From Rhodococcoides kyotonense (lineage in GTDB: Bacteria; Actinomycetota; Actinomycetes; Mycobacteriales; Mycobacteriaceae): a stretch of DNA of 64,000 nt. Location: assembly GCF_001645385.1 (NCBI RefSeq), contig NZ_LVHI01000012.1, forward strand, positions 559,552-623,551, written 5' to 3'. The notes beneath the pieces were generated by a model. It did not search any database and had not been told where the DNA came from. It was given only the letters and a program-made list of their open reading frames with translations. Both the position numbers and the translations under genes were made by a program. Positions 45,830-54,228 of this stretch are shown here, in pieces; position 1 is the stretch's first letter, and every line of letters begins with the position of its first letter.

Positions 45830-46270
45830 ATGGCGACGGAACTACAGACCGACGCCACTACCGAACAGGTGTGGAGCGTCATTGCCGACGGCTGGAGTTA
45901 CGGGACGTGGGTGGTCGGCGCGTCGCGTATTCGTGCCGTCGACGAGGCATGGCCGGCGAAGGGCAGCTGCATCCATCACTCGGTCGGGGTCTGGCCCCTG
46001 GTGCTCAGCGATCGGACACGATCCATCGGCGTCCACGAGGGTCGCGAACTGCGCCTCGAGGCCCGCGCGTTGCCGTTCGGTTCGGCGAGCATCACCTTGC
46101 GGCTGCACCCACTTGCATCCGGCTGCCGCATCGAGATGATCGAGCATGCATTGACCCCGCCCGCCAACCTCGTTCCGGACTCCGTGCAACATGCGCTGGT
46201 GCACCCCCGCAACAAGGAGGCGCTCCGGCGGCTCGCGTACCTCGCGGAAAGGTCCACGACGCCCGAATGA
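45830..46270 (+). CDS. SRPBCC family protein (polyketide cyclase/START-like)
   Basis: 146 aa helix-grip protein. N-terminal TTEQVWSVIADGWSYGTWVVGASRIRAVD (in parts) and the C-terminal ALVHPRNKEALRRLAYLAE helix are typical of actinobacterial SRPBCC proteins that bind hydrophobic ligands. AGGGGG lies 9 bases before the ATG. Its TGA overlaps the start of the FAD oxidoreductase (ATGA); such SRPBCC plus PYROXD2-like oxidoreductase pairs are recurrent, suggesting joint action on a hydrophobic or isoprenoid-type substrate. Confidence 0.85.
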   Translation: MATELQTDATTEQVWSVIADGWSYGTWVVGASRIRAVDEAWPAKGSCIHHSVGVWPLVLSDRTRSIGVHEGRELRLEARALPFGSASITLRLHPLASGCRIEMIEHALTPPANLVPDSVQHALVHPRNKEALRRLAYLAERSTTPE

Positions 46271-47898
46271 GCACCACCACAGCCGACGCCGTCGTCATCG
46301 GCGCAGGCCACAACGGTCTTGTCGCCGCAGCAGCGCTCGCCGACGCCGGATGGGACGTCGTCGTCCTCGAGGCCAACGCCCAGCCCGGCGGTGCCGTGCG
46401 CAGTGCGGAACTCGTACCCGGATACTCCAGCGACCTCTACAGCGCGTTCTACCCGCTCGGCGCGTCGTCACCGGCGATCAGGTCGCTGGAACTGGAACGC
46501 CACGGGTTGCGGTGGGTGCGCTCACCTGCGGTCTACGGTCATGCGCGTTCGGCCACGGACGAGAACGCGCCTGTCGTGCACAACGACGTCGCCGACACCG
46601 CAGCCGGTCTCGCCGAGCACGACCCCCGCGACGCCGACGCCTGGATCAGGCTGTTCGAGGACTTTCAACGCATCAAGAAACCGCTGCTCGACGCGTTCTT
46701 CGGCGCCCCGTTCCCACCGGTACGTGCCGGCGCTGCCCTGGCGAAGGCGCTGGGGCCCGCGGACATGCTGCGGTACATCCGCTTCATGGCCTTGCCCGCC
46801 CGGGTGATGGCACACGAGACGTTCCGCAGCGACGCTGCCCGCTGTCTACTGCTCGGCAACGCGATGCACGGCGACGCACCGGTCGACGCGCCGGTGAGCG
46901 GGGCGATGGGTTACCTGCTCACGATGCTCGCTCAGGACGTCGGATATCCGGTGCCGGAAGGCGGAGCCAGCGCGCTCATCGACGCCCTGGTGCGACGCGC
47001 AGGCAAAGCCCAGCTGCGGTGCGATACTCCCGTGACGCGCATCGGCGTCGAGAACGGCCGGGCCACCACCGTCCACACCGCCGCCGGTGACACCATCCGC
47101 GCGCGGAGAGCGATCATCGCTAACGTCTCGGCCCCGGCGCTGTACGAGACGTTGCTCCCGGCGGGCGTGCTGCCGAGGCGCGTGCACGACGACCTCGAGA
47201 AGTTCGAATGGGACACCCCGGTCGTCAAGATCAATTACGCGTTGGACCGGCCCATTCCGTGGCGATCGAAGAGTCTGTCGCTTGCCGGGACGGTACACCT
47301 CGGCGCCGACGACGACGGCCTGCTGCGTTGGATGACCGATCTGACGACGAACGTTCTGCCGAAGAAGCCGTTCATGCTGTTCGGACAGATGACCACCGCG
47401 GATCCGACGCGGTCGCCTGCGGGCACCGAGAGCGCGTGGGCCTACACGCATCTGCCGAGAGGCGTGACGGACAACGAGTCGGCCGACACGATCGCCGACC
47501 GCGCACACGAGGTCCTCGAAGAACACGCACCTGGTTTCGACGCCGCCGTCGTGGGCCGCGTCGTGCAGAGGCCGAACGACATGGCTGCAGCCGACGCGAA
47601 CCTGTTCGGCGGGGCCGTCAACGGCGGAACGGCGCAAATCCAGCAGCAGTTGATCTTTCGCCCGATTCCGGGCTTGGGACGGCCTGAAACCCCGGTCGAG
47701 GGGTTGTTCCTCGGCAGTGCGTCCGCCCACCCCGGCGGGGGCGTGCACGGTGCAGCCGGAATGAATGCAGCCCGCGCGGCACTGGGCCAGCACGGGCTGT
47801 TGGGACCGATAAGGAAAAAGGTGACCAGCTCGTTGCTCGAGCTGGTCACCCGCCCACCTGGACCTGAAGTCAGGCCACGGCGTCTGCGACCGACGTGA
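46267..47898 (+). CDS. FAD-dependent oxidoreductase (phytoene-dehydrogenase / PYROXD2-like)
   Basis: 543 aa. Dinucleotide-binding AVVIGAGHNGLVAAAALADAGW at the N terminus followed by LEANAQPGGAVRSAEL is the NAD(P)/FAD carotenoid-oxidoreductase signature; the C-terminal FLGSASAHPGGGVHGAAGMNAA near 495-515 is the phytoene-desaturase-type FAD motif (quoted in short form). No carotenoid genes are near, so the substrate is unknown; PYROXD2-like is the safest label. Starts within the SRPBCC stop. The last ~30 bases overlap the convergent STAS gene, and a minus-strand terminator lies within its coding sequence. Confidence 0.87.
   Translation: MSTTTADAVVIGAGHNGLVAAAALADAGWDVVVLEANAQPGGAVRSAELVPGYSSDLYSAFYPLGASSPAIRSLELERHGLRWVRSPAVYGHARSATDENAPVVHNDVADTAAGLAEHDPRDADAWIRLFEDFQRIKKPLLDAFFGAPFPPVRAGAALAKALGPADMLRYIRFMALPARVMAHETFRSDAARCLLLGNAMHGDAPVDAPVSGAMGYLLTMLAQDVGYPVPEGGASALIDALVRRAGKAQLRCDTPVTRIGVENGRATTVHTAAGDTIRARRAIIANVSAPALYETLLPAGVLPRRVHDDLEKFEWDTPVVKINYALDRPIPWRSKSLSLAGTVHLGADDDGLLRWMTDLTTNVLPKKPFMLFGQMTTADPTRSPAGTESAWAYTHLPRGVTDNESADTIADRAHEVLEEHAPGFDAAVVGRVVQRPNDMAAADANLFGGAVNGGTAQIQQQLIFRPIPGLGRPETPVEGLFLGSASAHPGGGVHGAAGMNAARAALGQHGLLGPIRKKVTSSLLELVTRPPGPEVRPRRLRPT
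47811..47850 (-). terminator. rho-independent terminator of the STAS gene, inside a convergent gene
   Basis: On the minus strand GGTGACCAGCTCG, 5-base loop, CGAGCTGGTCACC (13-bp perfect stem, 47820-47832 with 47838-47850), then TTTTTCCTTAT. It begins 20 bases after the STAS stop and lies inside the coding region of the FAD oxidoreductase. Confidence 0.88.
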
Positions 47899-48289
47899 AC
47901 CTACGAACAGCAGGTACGACGTTCGCGGCCTCCAGCAATCTGTGCACTGGATGACCCTCGACGAGGCGCCACACCGTGCCCGCCTCGGCGGCGGCATCGT
48001 CCAGGGCCGCGAACACTCGCAACCCTGCGATACCGAAGAAGCCCACGTCGGACAGGTCGAGGATCAGGCGTACACCCGATGCAATTCGTCCGCACGCATA
48101 GTCGATCAGAATCGGCGCGCTGCGAATATCGATGTCACCGTGCACCGTGACCACCACCGATGCGTCGCCTGCCGGCTCCGCACTGAAGATGGCACCGGTC
48201 TCGGCGACCGCTACCGAACTGGACTTCGCTGCGTGTGTGTTGGTGCCTCCCCCGTCGTTCAACCCCTGTGGAGTAACAGTCATAGCCAT
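47870..48289 (-). CDS. STAS-domain protein lacking the phosphorylatable serine
   Basis: 139 aa anti-anti-sigma factor fold. N-terminal ~35 residues are a polar extension, then the STAS core with VTVHGDIDIRSAPIL and LILDLSDVGFFGIAGLRVFAAL. In SpoIIAA/RsbV-type proteins the segment reads D-S-x-G with the regulatory Ser; here it is G-I-A-G, so phosphorylation control by an anti-sigma kinase seems impossible at that position. ATG 48289 or 48283 (the latter has GGGATGG upstream). It is not next to a sigma or kinase gene. Confidence 0.85.
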   Translation of the reverse strand: MAMTVTPQGLNDGGGTNTHAAKSSSVAVAETGAIFSAEPAGDASVVVTVHGDIDIRSAPILIDYACGRIASGVRLILDLSDVGFFGIAGLRVFAALDDAAAEAGTVWRLVEGHPVHRLLEAANVVPAVRRFTSVADAVA

Positions 48290-48526
48290 CCCATCGTTGA
48301 GCGATTGGGAGGGAAACTGCCCCGCGAAGTAAGAAATCCGCTGAGTGGAAGAAACCGCTGACGGTTGGGATCCACCCGGGCGTCTCCCCCGACGGCTGTT
48401 ATCTCAACCTCGATCAACCCTACGGCACTGAACCTCGTCCGTATAGTCGCGCCGGTTTCGTCCCAGCATGAGCGGGGCATTCGCCGTTCGAGGAGGGGAC
48501 GTATCTACAGCTAGGAAGGCGGTGCC
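48290..48526. other. divergent intergenic region, no gene seen
   Basis: 237-base gap between the STAS gene and the zinc ADH gene. It holds the ADH ribosome binding site AGGAAGG 8 bases before ATG 48527 and GAGGAGGGGA further upstream. I see no strong palindrome or RNA structure. Confidence 0.6.
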
Positions 48527-49708
48527 ATGAAGGCAGTCACGTGGCAGGGAAAACGCAAGGTCAGCGTGGACACGGTGCCCGATCCGAAGATCGAGAAGCC
48601 GACCGACGCGATCATTCGCGTCACGACGACCAACATCTGCGGCTCCGATCTGCATCTGTACGAGGTGCTCGGCGCTTTCATGAATCAGGGAGACATCCTC
48701 GGGCACGAGCCCATGGGAATCGTCGAGGAAGTCGGCTCCGAGGTCACGAATCTGCAGGTCGGCGATCGCGTCGTCGTGCCGTTCCAGATCTCGTGCGGCA
48801 GCTGTTTCATGTGCAACGGCGGATTGTTCACTCAGTGCGAGACGACGCAGGTCCGCGAACAAGGCATGGGCGCTGCGATCTTCGGCTACTCGAAACTCTA
48901 CGGCGCAGTTCCCGGAGGCCAAGCGCAGTACCTGCGCATCCCGCAAGCCCAGAACACACACATCAAAGTCCCTGTCGGACCGGATGATTCGCGGTTCGTC
49001 TACCTGTCGGACGTCCTCCCGACGGCATGGCAGTCGGTCGAGTACGCAGGCATCCCGGACGGCGGATCGGTGACGGTACTCGGTCTCGGTCCGATCGGCG
49101 ACATGGCCGCGCGCATCGCAGCGCACAAGGGATACCGCGTCATCGGCGTCGACCGAGTTCCGGAGCGCTTGCAGCGCTTGGCCGCTCGCGGTATCGAGGT
49201 GTTGAACTTCGACGAGCACCCCAAGGACCTGGGTGACGTCATCCGTGATCGAACCGACGGCCGCGGAACGGATTCCGTCATCGACGCCGTCGGAATGGAA
49301 GCGCACGGATCACCGGTTTCCAAACTGGCACACGACATCACGGGACTTCTTCCCGACGCGATCGCCGGTCCGTTCATGCAGAAGGCAGGCGTCGACAGGC
49401 TCAGCGCCTTCTACAGCGCGATCGACATCGTGCGGCGGGGCGGAACCATCTCGCTGATCGGCGTGTACGGCGGCATGGCCGACCCGATTCCGATGCTGAC
49501 GTTGTTCGACAAGCAGATTCAGCTCCGCATGGGGCAGGCGAACGTGAAGAAGTGGGTCGACGACATCATGCCGCTTCTCACCGACGACGATCCGCTCGGC
49601 GTCGACAGTTTCGCGACGCACGTGCTTCCCCTCGACGAGGCACCGCACGCGTACGACATCTTCCAGAAGAAGCAGGACGGTGCAGTGAAGGTTCTCCTGA
49701 AGCCATGA
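48527..49708 (+). CDS. zinc-dependent alcohol/formaldehyde dehydrogenase-like protein
   Basis: 393 aa medium-chain dehydrogenase. Catalytic zinc ligands Cys in TNICGSDLH near 38 and His in GHEPMGIVEEVG near 66; structural zinc Cys run CGSCFMCNGGLFTQC near 97-111; NAD-binding GLGPIGDMAARIAA near 182. The sequence is closest to the glutathione-independent formaldehyde dehydrogenase group (long DIVRRGGTISLIGVYG). Substrate unproven. Its stop overlaps the CDGSH gene start (ATGA), so the two are coupled. Confidence 0.9.
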   Translation: MKAVTWQGKRKVSVDTVPDPKIEKPTDAIIRVTTTNICGSDLHLYEVLGAFMNQGDILGHEPMGIVEEVGSEVTNLQVGDRVVVPFQISCGSCFMCNGGLFTQCETTQVREQGMGAAIFGYSKLYGAVPGGQAQYLRIPQAQNTHIKVPVGPDDSRFVYLSDVLPTAWQSVEYAGIPDGGSVTVLGLGPIGDMAARIAAHKGYRVIGVDRVPERLQRLAARGIEVLNFDEHPKDLGDVIRDRTDGRGTDSVIDAVGMEAHGSPVSKLAHDITGLLPDAIAGPFMQKAGVDRLSAFYSAIDIVRRGGTISLIGVYGGMADPIPMLTLFDKQIQLRMGQANVKKWVDDIMPLLTDDDPLGVDSFATHVLPLDEAPHAYDIFQKKQDGAVKVLLKP

Positions 49709-49878
49709 CGCGTATTCGAATGGTCAAGGGCGGGCCCCTCATGGTCGAGGGGCCCGTCGAGATCGAGATGCCGGACGGCGAAACCGTCGAGTCGGACCGA
49801 GTCACGGTGGCGCTGTGCATGTGTCACCGCAGCAAGAACTATCCGTTCTGCGACACCAGCCACCGCAAGCGACGCTGA
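49705..49878 (+). CDS. CDGSH iron-sulfur protein
   Basis: 57 aa. Ligands Cys38, Cys40, Cys49 and His53 in CMCHRSKNYPFCDTSH reproduce the mitoNEET-type C-x-C-x(8)-C-x(3)-H pattern binding a 2Fe-2S cluster with one His ligand. It starts inside the ADH stop. Likely a small redox or cluster-transfer partner for the ADH or the diiron protein encoded convergently 16 bases away. Confidence 0.93.
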   Translation: MTRIRMVKGGPLMVEGPVEIEMPDGETVESDRVTVALCMCHRSKNYPFCDTSHRKRR

Positions 49879-49894
49879 GCCACCGCACCGGACG

Positions 49895-50902
49895 TCATTG
49901 CGTCCAGCGGCGAATCATGGCGTCTCCGAATCGATCTTCGACGAATGCGAGCGCCCGCATCCCGAACACGACGTCCGCCTCGAGTTCGGGATGCGCGGCC
50001 ACGAGCGATCCGACGACGTCGTGCCGCATGATCTGTTCGTGCACCGCGTCGGCCTCGACGTGTTCGGCGTAGAACCGGACGCACTCCGCGGGAGCCCCGA
50101 GCCGCTCGAAGGCCGTGACGAGACGCGCCGAACCCGGCGACGACGTGATCTCGGTTGCCGCGAAATGCCCGACTGCGGCGCCACGCAGCGCACGATGCAA
50201 CCCGAAGAGCGACATCAGATTGACGACGGCCAACATCTCCGGCACAGCCGAATCCAGGTACGCCAGATACGTGGTGTCCATGTTCGCGGCGCGCATCGCG
50301 TCCGCGTAGAGCTGCTGATGGACCCGTTCACCTCGGCCTGCGCCGAACTCGTCGTACTCGACCGCGACGAACGATGCCTTCGCCTGACCCGTCAGACGCG
50401 GTATGGCGAACGCGTGCGGATCGGCTTCCTTCAGGTGATACAGCGACCGGTTGGCGAGGTACTCCTGCATCTGCGCCCACGACGCGTCGTCACGCAGGAA
50501 CCACGACGGTCCGGTGCCCGTTCTGGGTTCGATCGACAACGCGTCCATCTCGGCGACGACGTCGTCACCCGGCTCCACGTTCGCGCGCACGGTCGCGAGA
50601 AAACGGCGTTCCAGTTCTCGCCGAAATCCGAGAATGCCCGCGTGCCATTCCCATTCGTCGCCGACGCCGTCGAAGCTTCGATAGTGCAATTCGTAGCAGA
50701 CGTACAGGGCGAGCTGCAGATCCGCACCGAGGGGGTCGGCATCGCCAGGAATGTCCGGCAGGTCAACGGGCATCGCCGGATCACCGCGAAGGGCGTCGAC
50801 CACCGCGGCGGACAGCGGTCCCCGAGGTTCGGGCAACTTGCCGGGCAGCGTGAAATCGGTCGTTTCGGCTGGGGTCTTCTCGGCGGTGAGGGCGGGCGTC
50901 AT
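49895..50902 (-). CDS. heme-oxygenase-like diiron protein (iron-containing redox enzyme family)
   Basis: 335 aa helical protein of the HDO/TenA-like superfamily annotated as iron-containing redox enzyme. Candidate metal ligands lie in helices: YELHYRSF near 75, YHLKEADPHAFA near 157, VEYDEFGAGRGERVH near 176, FYAEHVEADAVHE near 280. HDO enzymes use a diiron centre to oxidise amines or fatty acids, so a small-molecule oxidation is likely. ATG 50902 overlaps the MarR stop (ATGA); the CDGSH gene lies convergently downstream, suggesting an electron partner. Confidence 0.82.
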   Translation of the reverse strand: MTPALTAEKTPAETTDFTLPGKLPEPRGPLSAAVVDALRGDPAMPVDLPDIPGDADPLGADLQLALYVCYELHYRSFDGVGDEWEWHAGILGFRRELERRFLATVRANVEPGDDVVAEMDALSIEPRTGTGPSWFLRDDASWAQMQEYLANRSLYHLKEADPHAFAIPRLTGQAKASFVAVEYDEFGAGRGERVHQQLYADAMRAANMDTTYLAYLDSAVPEMLAVVNLMSLFGLHRALRGAAVGHFAATEITSSPGSARLVTAFERLGAPAECVRFYAEHVEADAVHEQIMRHDVVGSLVAAHPELEADVVFGMRALAFVEDRFGDAMIRRWTQ

Positions 50903-51408
50903 TCGACGCGGTTACCCTCGCGGCCGGGGTACGAAACGGTGTCGGGGCGCAACTCGTCGTGATGGGCTCGCATCGCGTCGATCAGCACGGTGAACACCCG
51001 ATGCGCCGCGGCCAGGTCCGGATCGGGCAGGTCCGCGAGGGCCGCATGGGTCTTCTCGCCCAGCGGACCGAAGAATCCGCGTGCGACGTTCATGCCGTGG
51101 GTGTCGTACCGCAGGATGACCTTCCGTCGGTCACGCTCGTCCTTCTCGCGTCTGATGTGACCCGACGCGATCATGCGCTCGACGAGGTAGGTCATCGCCG
51201 CGGACGTCAGCCCCAACTGCGCGCCGAGTTCGCCTGCGGTCAGGGGCTTGCCGTCGACGTCGGCGACCATGATCAGCAGCAGTGCACGAAAATCGTTGGG
51301 CCGCAGATCGTGCAGCGATCCGAAGGCACGGCCGATCTCTTCGGACACCGACGACAGCGCACGGACGTCCGACGAGATCAAGGACTCCAGTTCGCTGCGA
51401 TCGGGCAC
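50899..51408 (-). CDS. MarR family regulator
   Basis: 169 aa. Winged helix: RPNDFRALLLIMVAD, TAGELGAQLGLTSAAMTYLVERMIASGHIRREKDERDRRKVIL (recognition helix and wing with the conserved DxRR). GTG 51408. It precedes the diiron protein gene with ATGA overlap and diverges from the MMPL transporter; the AT-rich palindrome CTTAA-TTG-TTAAG between them is the likely operator. It may control both the transporter and the diiron protein. Confidence 0.9.
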   Translation of the reverse strand: MPDRSELESLISSDVRALSSVSEEIGRAFGSLHDLRPNDFRALLLIMVADVDGKPLTAGELGAQLGLTSAAMTYLVERMIASGHIRREKDERDRRKVILRYDTHGMNVARGFFGPLGEKTHAALADLPDPDLAAAHRVFTVLIDAMRAHHDELRPDTVSYPGREGNRVE

Positions 51409-51453
51409 GACGGACAGACTATCGCGCCACGCCGACGCCAGATCCTTCAGTTG

Positions 51454-51466
51454 CTTAATTGTTAAG
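51454..51466. promoter_or_regulatory. MarR operator candidate
   Basis: Perfect inverted repeat CTTAA-TTG-TTAAG within an AT-rich island (TTGCTTAATTGTTAAGTTGA) in the 77-base gap between divergent MarR and MMPL genes. Size and symmetry are typical for MarR dimers. Confidence 0.65.
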
Positions 51467-51485
51467 TTGATGAGATTGTTGGCGG

Positions 51486-53558
51486 GTGAACTTCTGGACC
51501 CGGTTTGCCCGAATAGTCACCTTCCGACACTCGTGGGCGCTCGCGCTCGCCGTCGTTCTCCTGTCCGGCGGCTTCATGGCCGCCGTCGGCGAGAACGACT
51601 CGGCGGGCAGCGCACCCTCGTCGATACCGTCGTCCGCCGAATCCGCGCAGGTCACCGAGTTGCTGACGCAGTTCCCAGACTCGGACACCGCTCCCGTCAT
51701 CCTGGTCGTGTCGCGAGCCGACGGCGCGGCGCTGACCGAAGCGGACACCGCCGCGGCCCAGCAGGCGCTCGATCGGACCGGTGACGGTGCTGCCACGCCC
51801 CTCGTCCCGTCTCCCGACGGCGAGGCAGTCCTCGGCCTGATCCCCATCGACGCGTCCCTGTCCGGTTTCGGACTGAACGACCTCGTCACGTCCCTGCGGG
51901 AGGCGGCGACCGACGGTCTTCCCGACGGCCTGCAAGCACAGGTCACCGGCGGTCCCGCGTTCGGCGCGGACATCGCGAACTCGTTCTCCGGTGCCAACTT
52001 CACGTTGCTCGCCGTCACCGCCCTCGTCGTCGCGATCCTGCTGATCGTCACCTACCGCTCCCCGATCCTGTGGCTCGTACCGCTCGTCGTCATCGGCCTC
52101 GGCGATCGCGTCGCGACCTCGGTCGGGACGGCCCTCGCCGACGTCACCGGCCTGTCGTTCGACGGCTCGACGTCGGGCATCACCAGCGTTCTCGTCTTCG
52201 GCGCGGGCACGAACTATGCGCTGCTTCTCATCTCGCGCTATCGCGAAGAACTGCGCACGACGACGGAACACCGAACCGCACTCGAACGCGCCGTCCGGCA
52301 TGCCGGTCCCGCCATCCTGGCGAGCAACGCGACCGTCGTCCTCGCATTGCTGACGCTGCTGCTGGCGATGTTGCCGAGCACGCGAAGCCTGGGCGCGCTC
52401 GCTGCCGCGGGCCTCGTCGTCGCAGCGATCTTCGTACTGGTCGTGCTGCCACCGCTTCTGGCGCTGTGCGGACGAAAGTTGTTCTGGCCGTTCGTACCGG
52501 GCCCCGACGACCGAGACACGGCGACGTCGGGTCCGTGGTTCCGCATCGCCGAGGCCGTGTCGAGGCATCCGATCCGCACCGCGAGCGTCACCATCGTCGC
52601 GCTCGTCGCCTGTGCCGCAGCGCTGTTCGGTACCGGGATCGGGCTGTCGCAGACCGAGCAGTTCCGTGTCACCGCCGAGTCCGTCGAAGGATTCGAGACC
52701 CTGGCCGAGCATTTCCCGTCCGGACTCGCGGACCCGACGACCGTCGTGGCACCGACCGAATCGGCCGCAGCCGTCGAGACCGCACTCGGCTCGGCAGCCG
52801 GGGTCGATTCGTTCACCCGCGTTGCGGATTCGGGTACCGGTCTGACCCGCTGGTCGGTGGTCACCGACGCGGCACCGTCGTCCGACGACGCATTCGCCAC
52901 GGTCGAGAACGTGCGCGCGTCGTTCGACGACATTCCGGGTGCGCTGGTCGGCGGAAGCGACGCACAGGCCCTCGACACCTCCGACGCGGCCGCCCGCGAC
53001 CGGCTCGTGGTCGTGCCTGCGATTCTCCTCGTCGTGTTCGCCGTGCTGATCGCGTTGCTACGTGCCGTCGTCGCGCCGGTTCTGCTCGTGGCGACGACGG
53101 TCCTGAGCTCGCTGGCCGCCATCGGCGTCGGAAGTTGGGTCAGCGACCACGTGTTCGGCTTCCCGGCTCTCGACGACAACGTGCCGCTGTACGCGTTCCT
53201 GTTCCTCGTCGCGCTCGGCGTCGACTACACGATCTTCCTCGTCACGCGCACCCGGGAGGAAACCCCTGGGCACGGCACCCGGTCGGCCATCGTGCGCGCG
53301 GTCGGAGCGACGGGTGGCGTCATCACCAGCGCCGGAATCGTGCTCGCCGCGGTGTTCTGCGTACTCGGCGTGTTGCCCCTCATCACGCTGACCCAGCTGG
53401 GAATCATTGTGGGACTTGGCATTCTGCTGGACACGTTCGTCGTCCGCACTCTGGTCATCCCAGCACTGTTCACCCTGATCGGCCCGGGGATATGGTGGCC
53501 GAACCGAATCGATTCGGACAGTTCGGAATCGACAGCACAGAAGGAGCGAGTCTCATGA
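51486..53558 (+). CDS. MMPL-family RND transporter
   Basis: 690 aa, two RND repeats. Each has a first membrane helix, a large extracytoplasmic domain and a helical bundle with the family motif: VFGAGTNYALLLISRYREEL near 240 and ALGVDYTIFLVTRTREE near 580. In the first copy the Asp expected for proton relay is Asn; the second retains the Asp. Actinobacterial MMPL proteins export lipids, siderophores or drugs. GTG 51486. The stop overlaps a secreted lipocalin (ATGA) and a MarR gene is divergent, so regulated export of a hydrophobic substrate is plausible. Confidence 0.92.
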   Translation: MNFWTRFARIVTFRHSWALALAVVLLSGGFMAAVGENDSAGSAPSSIPSSAESAQVTELLTQFPDSDTAPVILVVSRADGAALTEADTAAAQQALDRTGDGAATPLVPSPDGEAVLGLIPIDASLSGFGLNDLVTSLREAATDGLPDGLQAQVTGGPAFGADIANSFSGANFTLLAVTALVVAILLIVTYRSPILWLVPLVVIGLGDRVATSVGTALADVTGLSFDGSTSGITSVLVFGAGTNYALLLISRYREELRTTTEHRTALERAVRHAGPAILASNATVVLALLTLLLAMLPSTRSLGALAAAGLVVAAIFVLVVLPPLLALCGRKLFWPFVPGPDDRDTATSGPWFRIAEAVSRHPIRTASVTIVALVACAAALFGTGIGLSQTEQFRVTAESVEGFETLAEHFPSGLADPTTVVAPTESAAAVETALGSAAGVDSFTRVADSGTGLTRWSVVTDAAPSSDDAFATVENVRASFDDIPGALVGGSDAQALDTSDAAARDRLVVVPAILLVVFAVLIALLRAVVAPVLLVATTVLSSLAAIGVGSWVSDHVFGFPALDDNVPLYAFLFLVALGVDYTIFLVTRTREETPGHGTRSAIVRAVGATGGVITSAGIVLAAVFCVLGVLPLITLTQLGIIVGLGILLDTFVVRTLVIPALFTLIGPGIWWPNRIDSDSSESTAQKERVS

Positions 53559-54172
53559 CAGTACGGTCGATGATCACACGCAGCGCCCTCGCGGCAGCGT
53601 GCGTGACATTCATGGGTGCAGGCGTCGCGCAGGCAGCGCCGCCGACGGGATCGGCCGGGTGGGAGCCGTTGGCTCCGGTTCCGTCGCTCGACGTCGAACG
53701 GTACCTCGGAACATGGAACCAGGTCGCCGCGGTCCCGCAGCCGTTCAACCTCGAATGCGCCCGTGACACTCAGGCGAACTACCAGTTGATCGATCCGACG
53801 AACATTCGCGTCGAGAACACGTGCACGACGTGGACGGGCGGCTCCAACGGCATCGTCGGAAACGCACGGGTGAACGACACCGTCACCAATGCCCAACTGC
53901 ACGTGAGCTTTCCGGGCGTCCCGACGCAGGACAGCCTCGACGGACCGACCAACTACATCGTCGCGTACATCGCCGACGACTACTCGTGGGCACTCGTCGG
54001 CGACCCGCTGCGGACGTCGGGCTTCGTGCTGTCGCGTTCACCGGAGGTGAGCGTGGAACAGTTCCGTGAAATCCGCGCCGTCGTCGAGTCGAAGGGATAC
54101 AACTCGACGACTCTGCTGACCTCGCCGACCCCCGGCGGCGCCACCGAGATCCGCCCGCTGTCGACCGTGTAG
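53555..54172 (+). CDS. secreted lipocalin-like protein
   Basis: 205 aa. Sec signal peptide (residues 1-27, ending GVAQA-APP, with no lipobox), then a lipocalin: YLGTWNQVAAVPQPF near 50 is the G-x-W motif, and Cys at about 67 and 88 could form a disulfide. Bacterial lipocalins of the Blc type bind fatty acids or lysophospholipids. AAGGAG lies 9 bases before the ATG, which overlaps the MMPL stop, so exporter and lipid binder are made together; the lipocalin may accept or ferry the exported lipid. Confidence 0.88.
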   Translation: MTVRSMITRSALAAACVTFMGAGVAQAAPPTGSAGWEPLAPVPSLDVERYLGTWNQVAAVPQPFNLECARDTQANYQLIDPTNIRVENTCTTWTGGSNGIVGNARVNDTVTNAQLHVSFPGVPTQDSLDGPTNYIVAYIADDYSWALVGDPLRTSGFVLSRSPEVSVEQFREIRAVVESKGYNSTTLLTSPTPGGATEIRPLSTV

Positions 54173-54180
54173 GCGCGTCG

Positions 54181-54223
54181 CACGTGCGCGCGAATGTACA
54201 GCGGGCTGTACATTCGCGCGCAC
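54181..54223. repeat. palindromic element, family 2, copy B
   Basis: Perfect 19-bp inverted repeat GTGCGCGCGAATGTACAGC (54184-54202), GG spacer, GCTGTACATTCGCGCGCAC (54205-54223), between converging lipocalin and MarR genes. It shares CACGTGCGC and the AATGTAYAGC / GCTRTACATT arms with 33941-33986. Long stem, no T-tract; possibly a bidirectional terminator. Confidence 0.82.
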
Positions 54224-54228
54224 GGGTC

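Noticed and set aside
48290..48526. SigB/SigF-type promoter before the STAS gene
   Set aside because: GTTT and GGG(T/C)A-like pieces occur but not at the usual spacing.
51486..53558. The MMPL Asn for Asp in the first repeat as evidence of inactivation
   Set aside because: Asn at this position is common in actinobacterial MMPL proteins, and the second repeat keeps the Asp.
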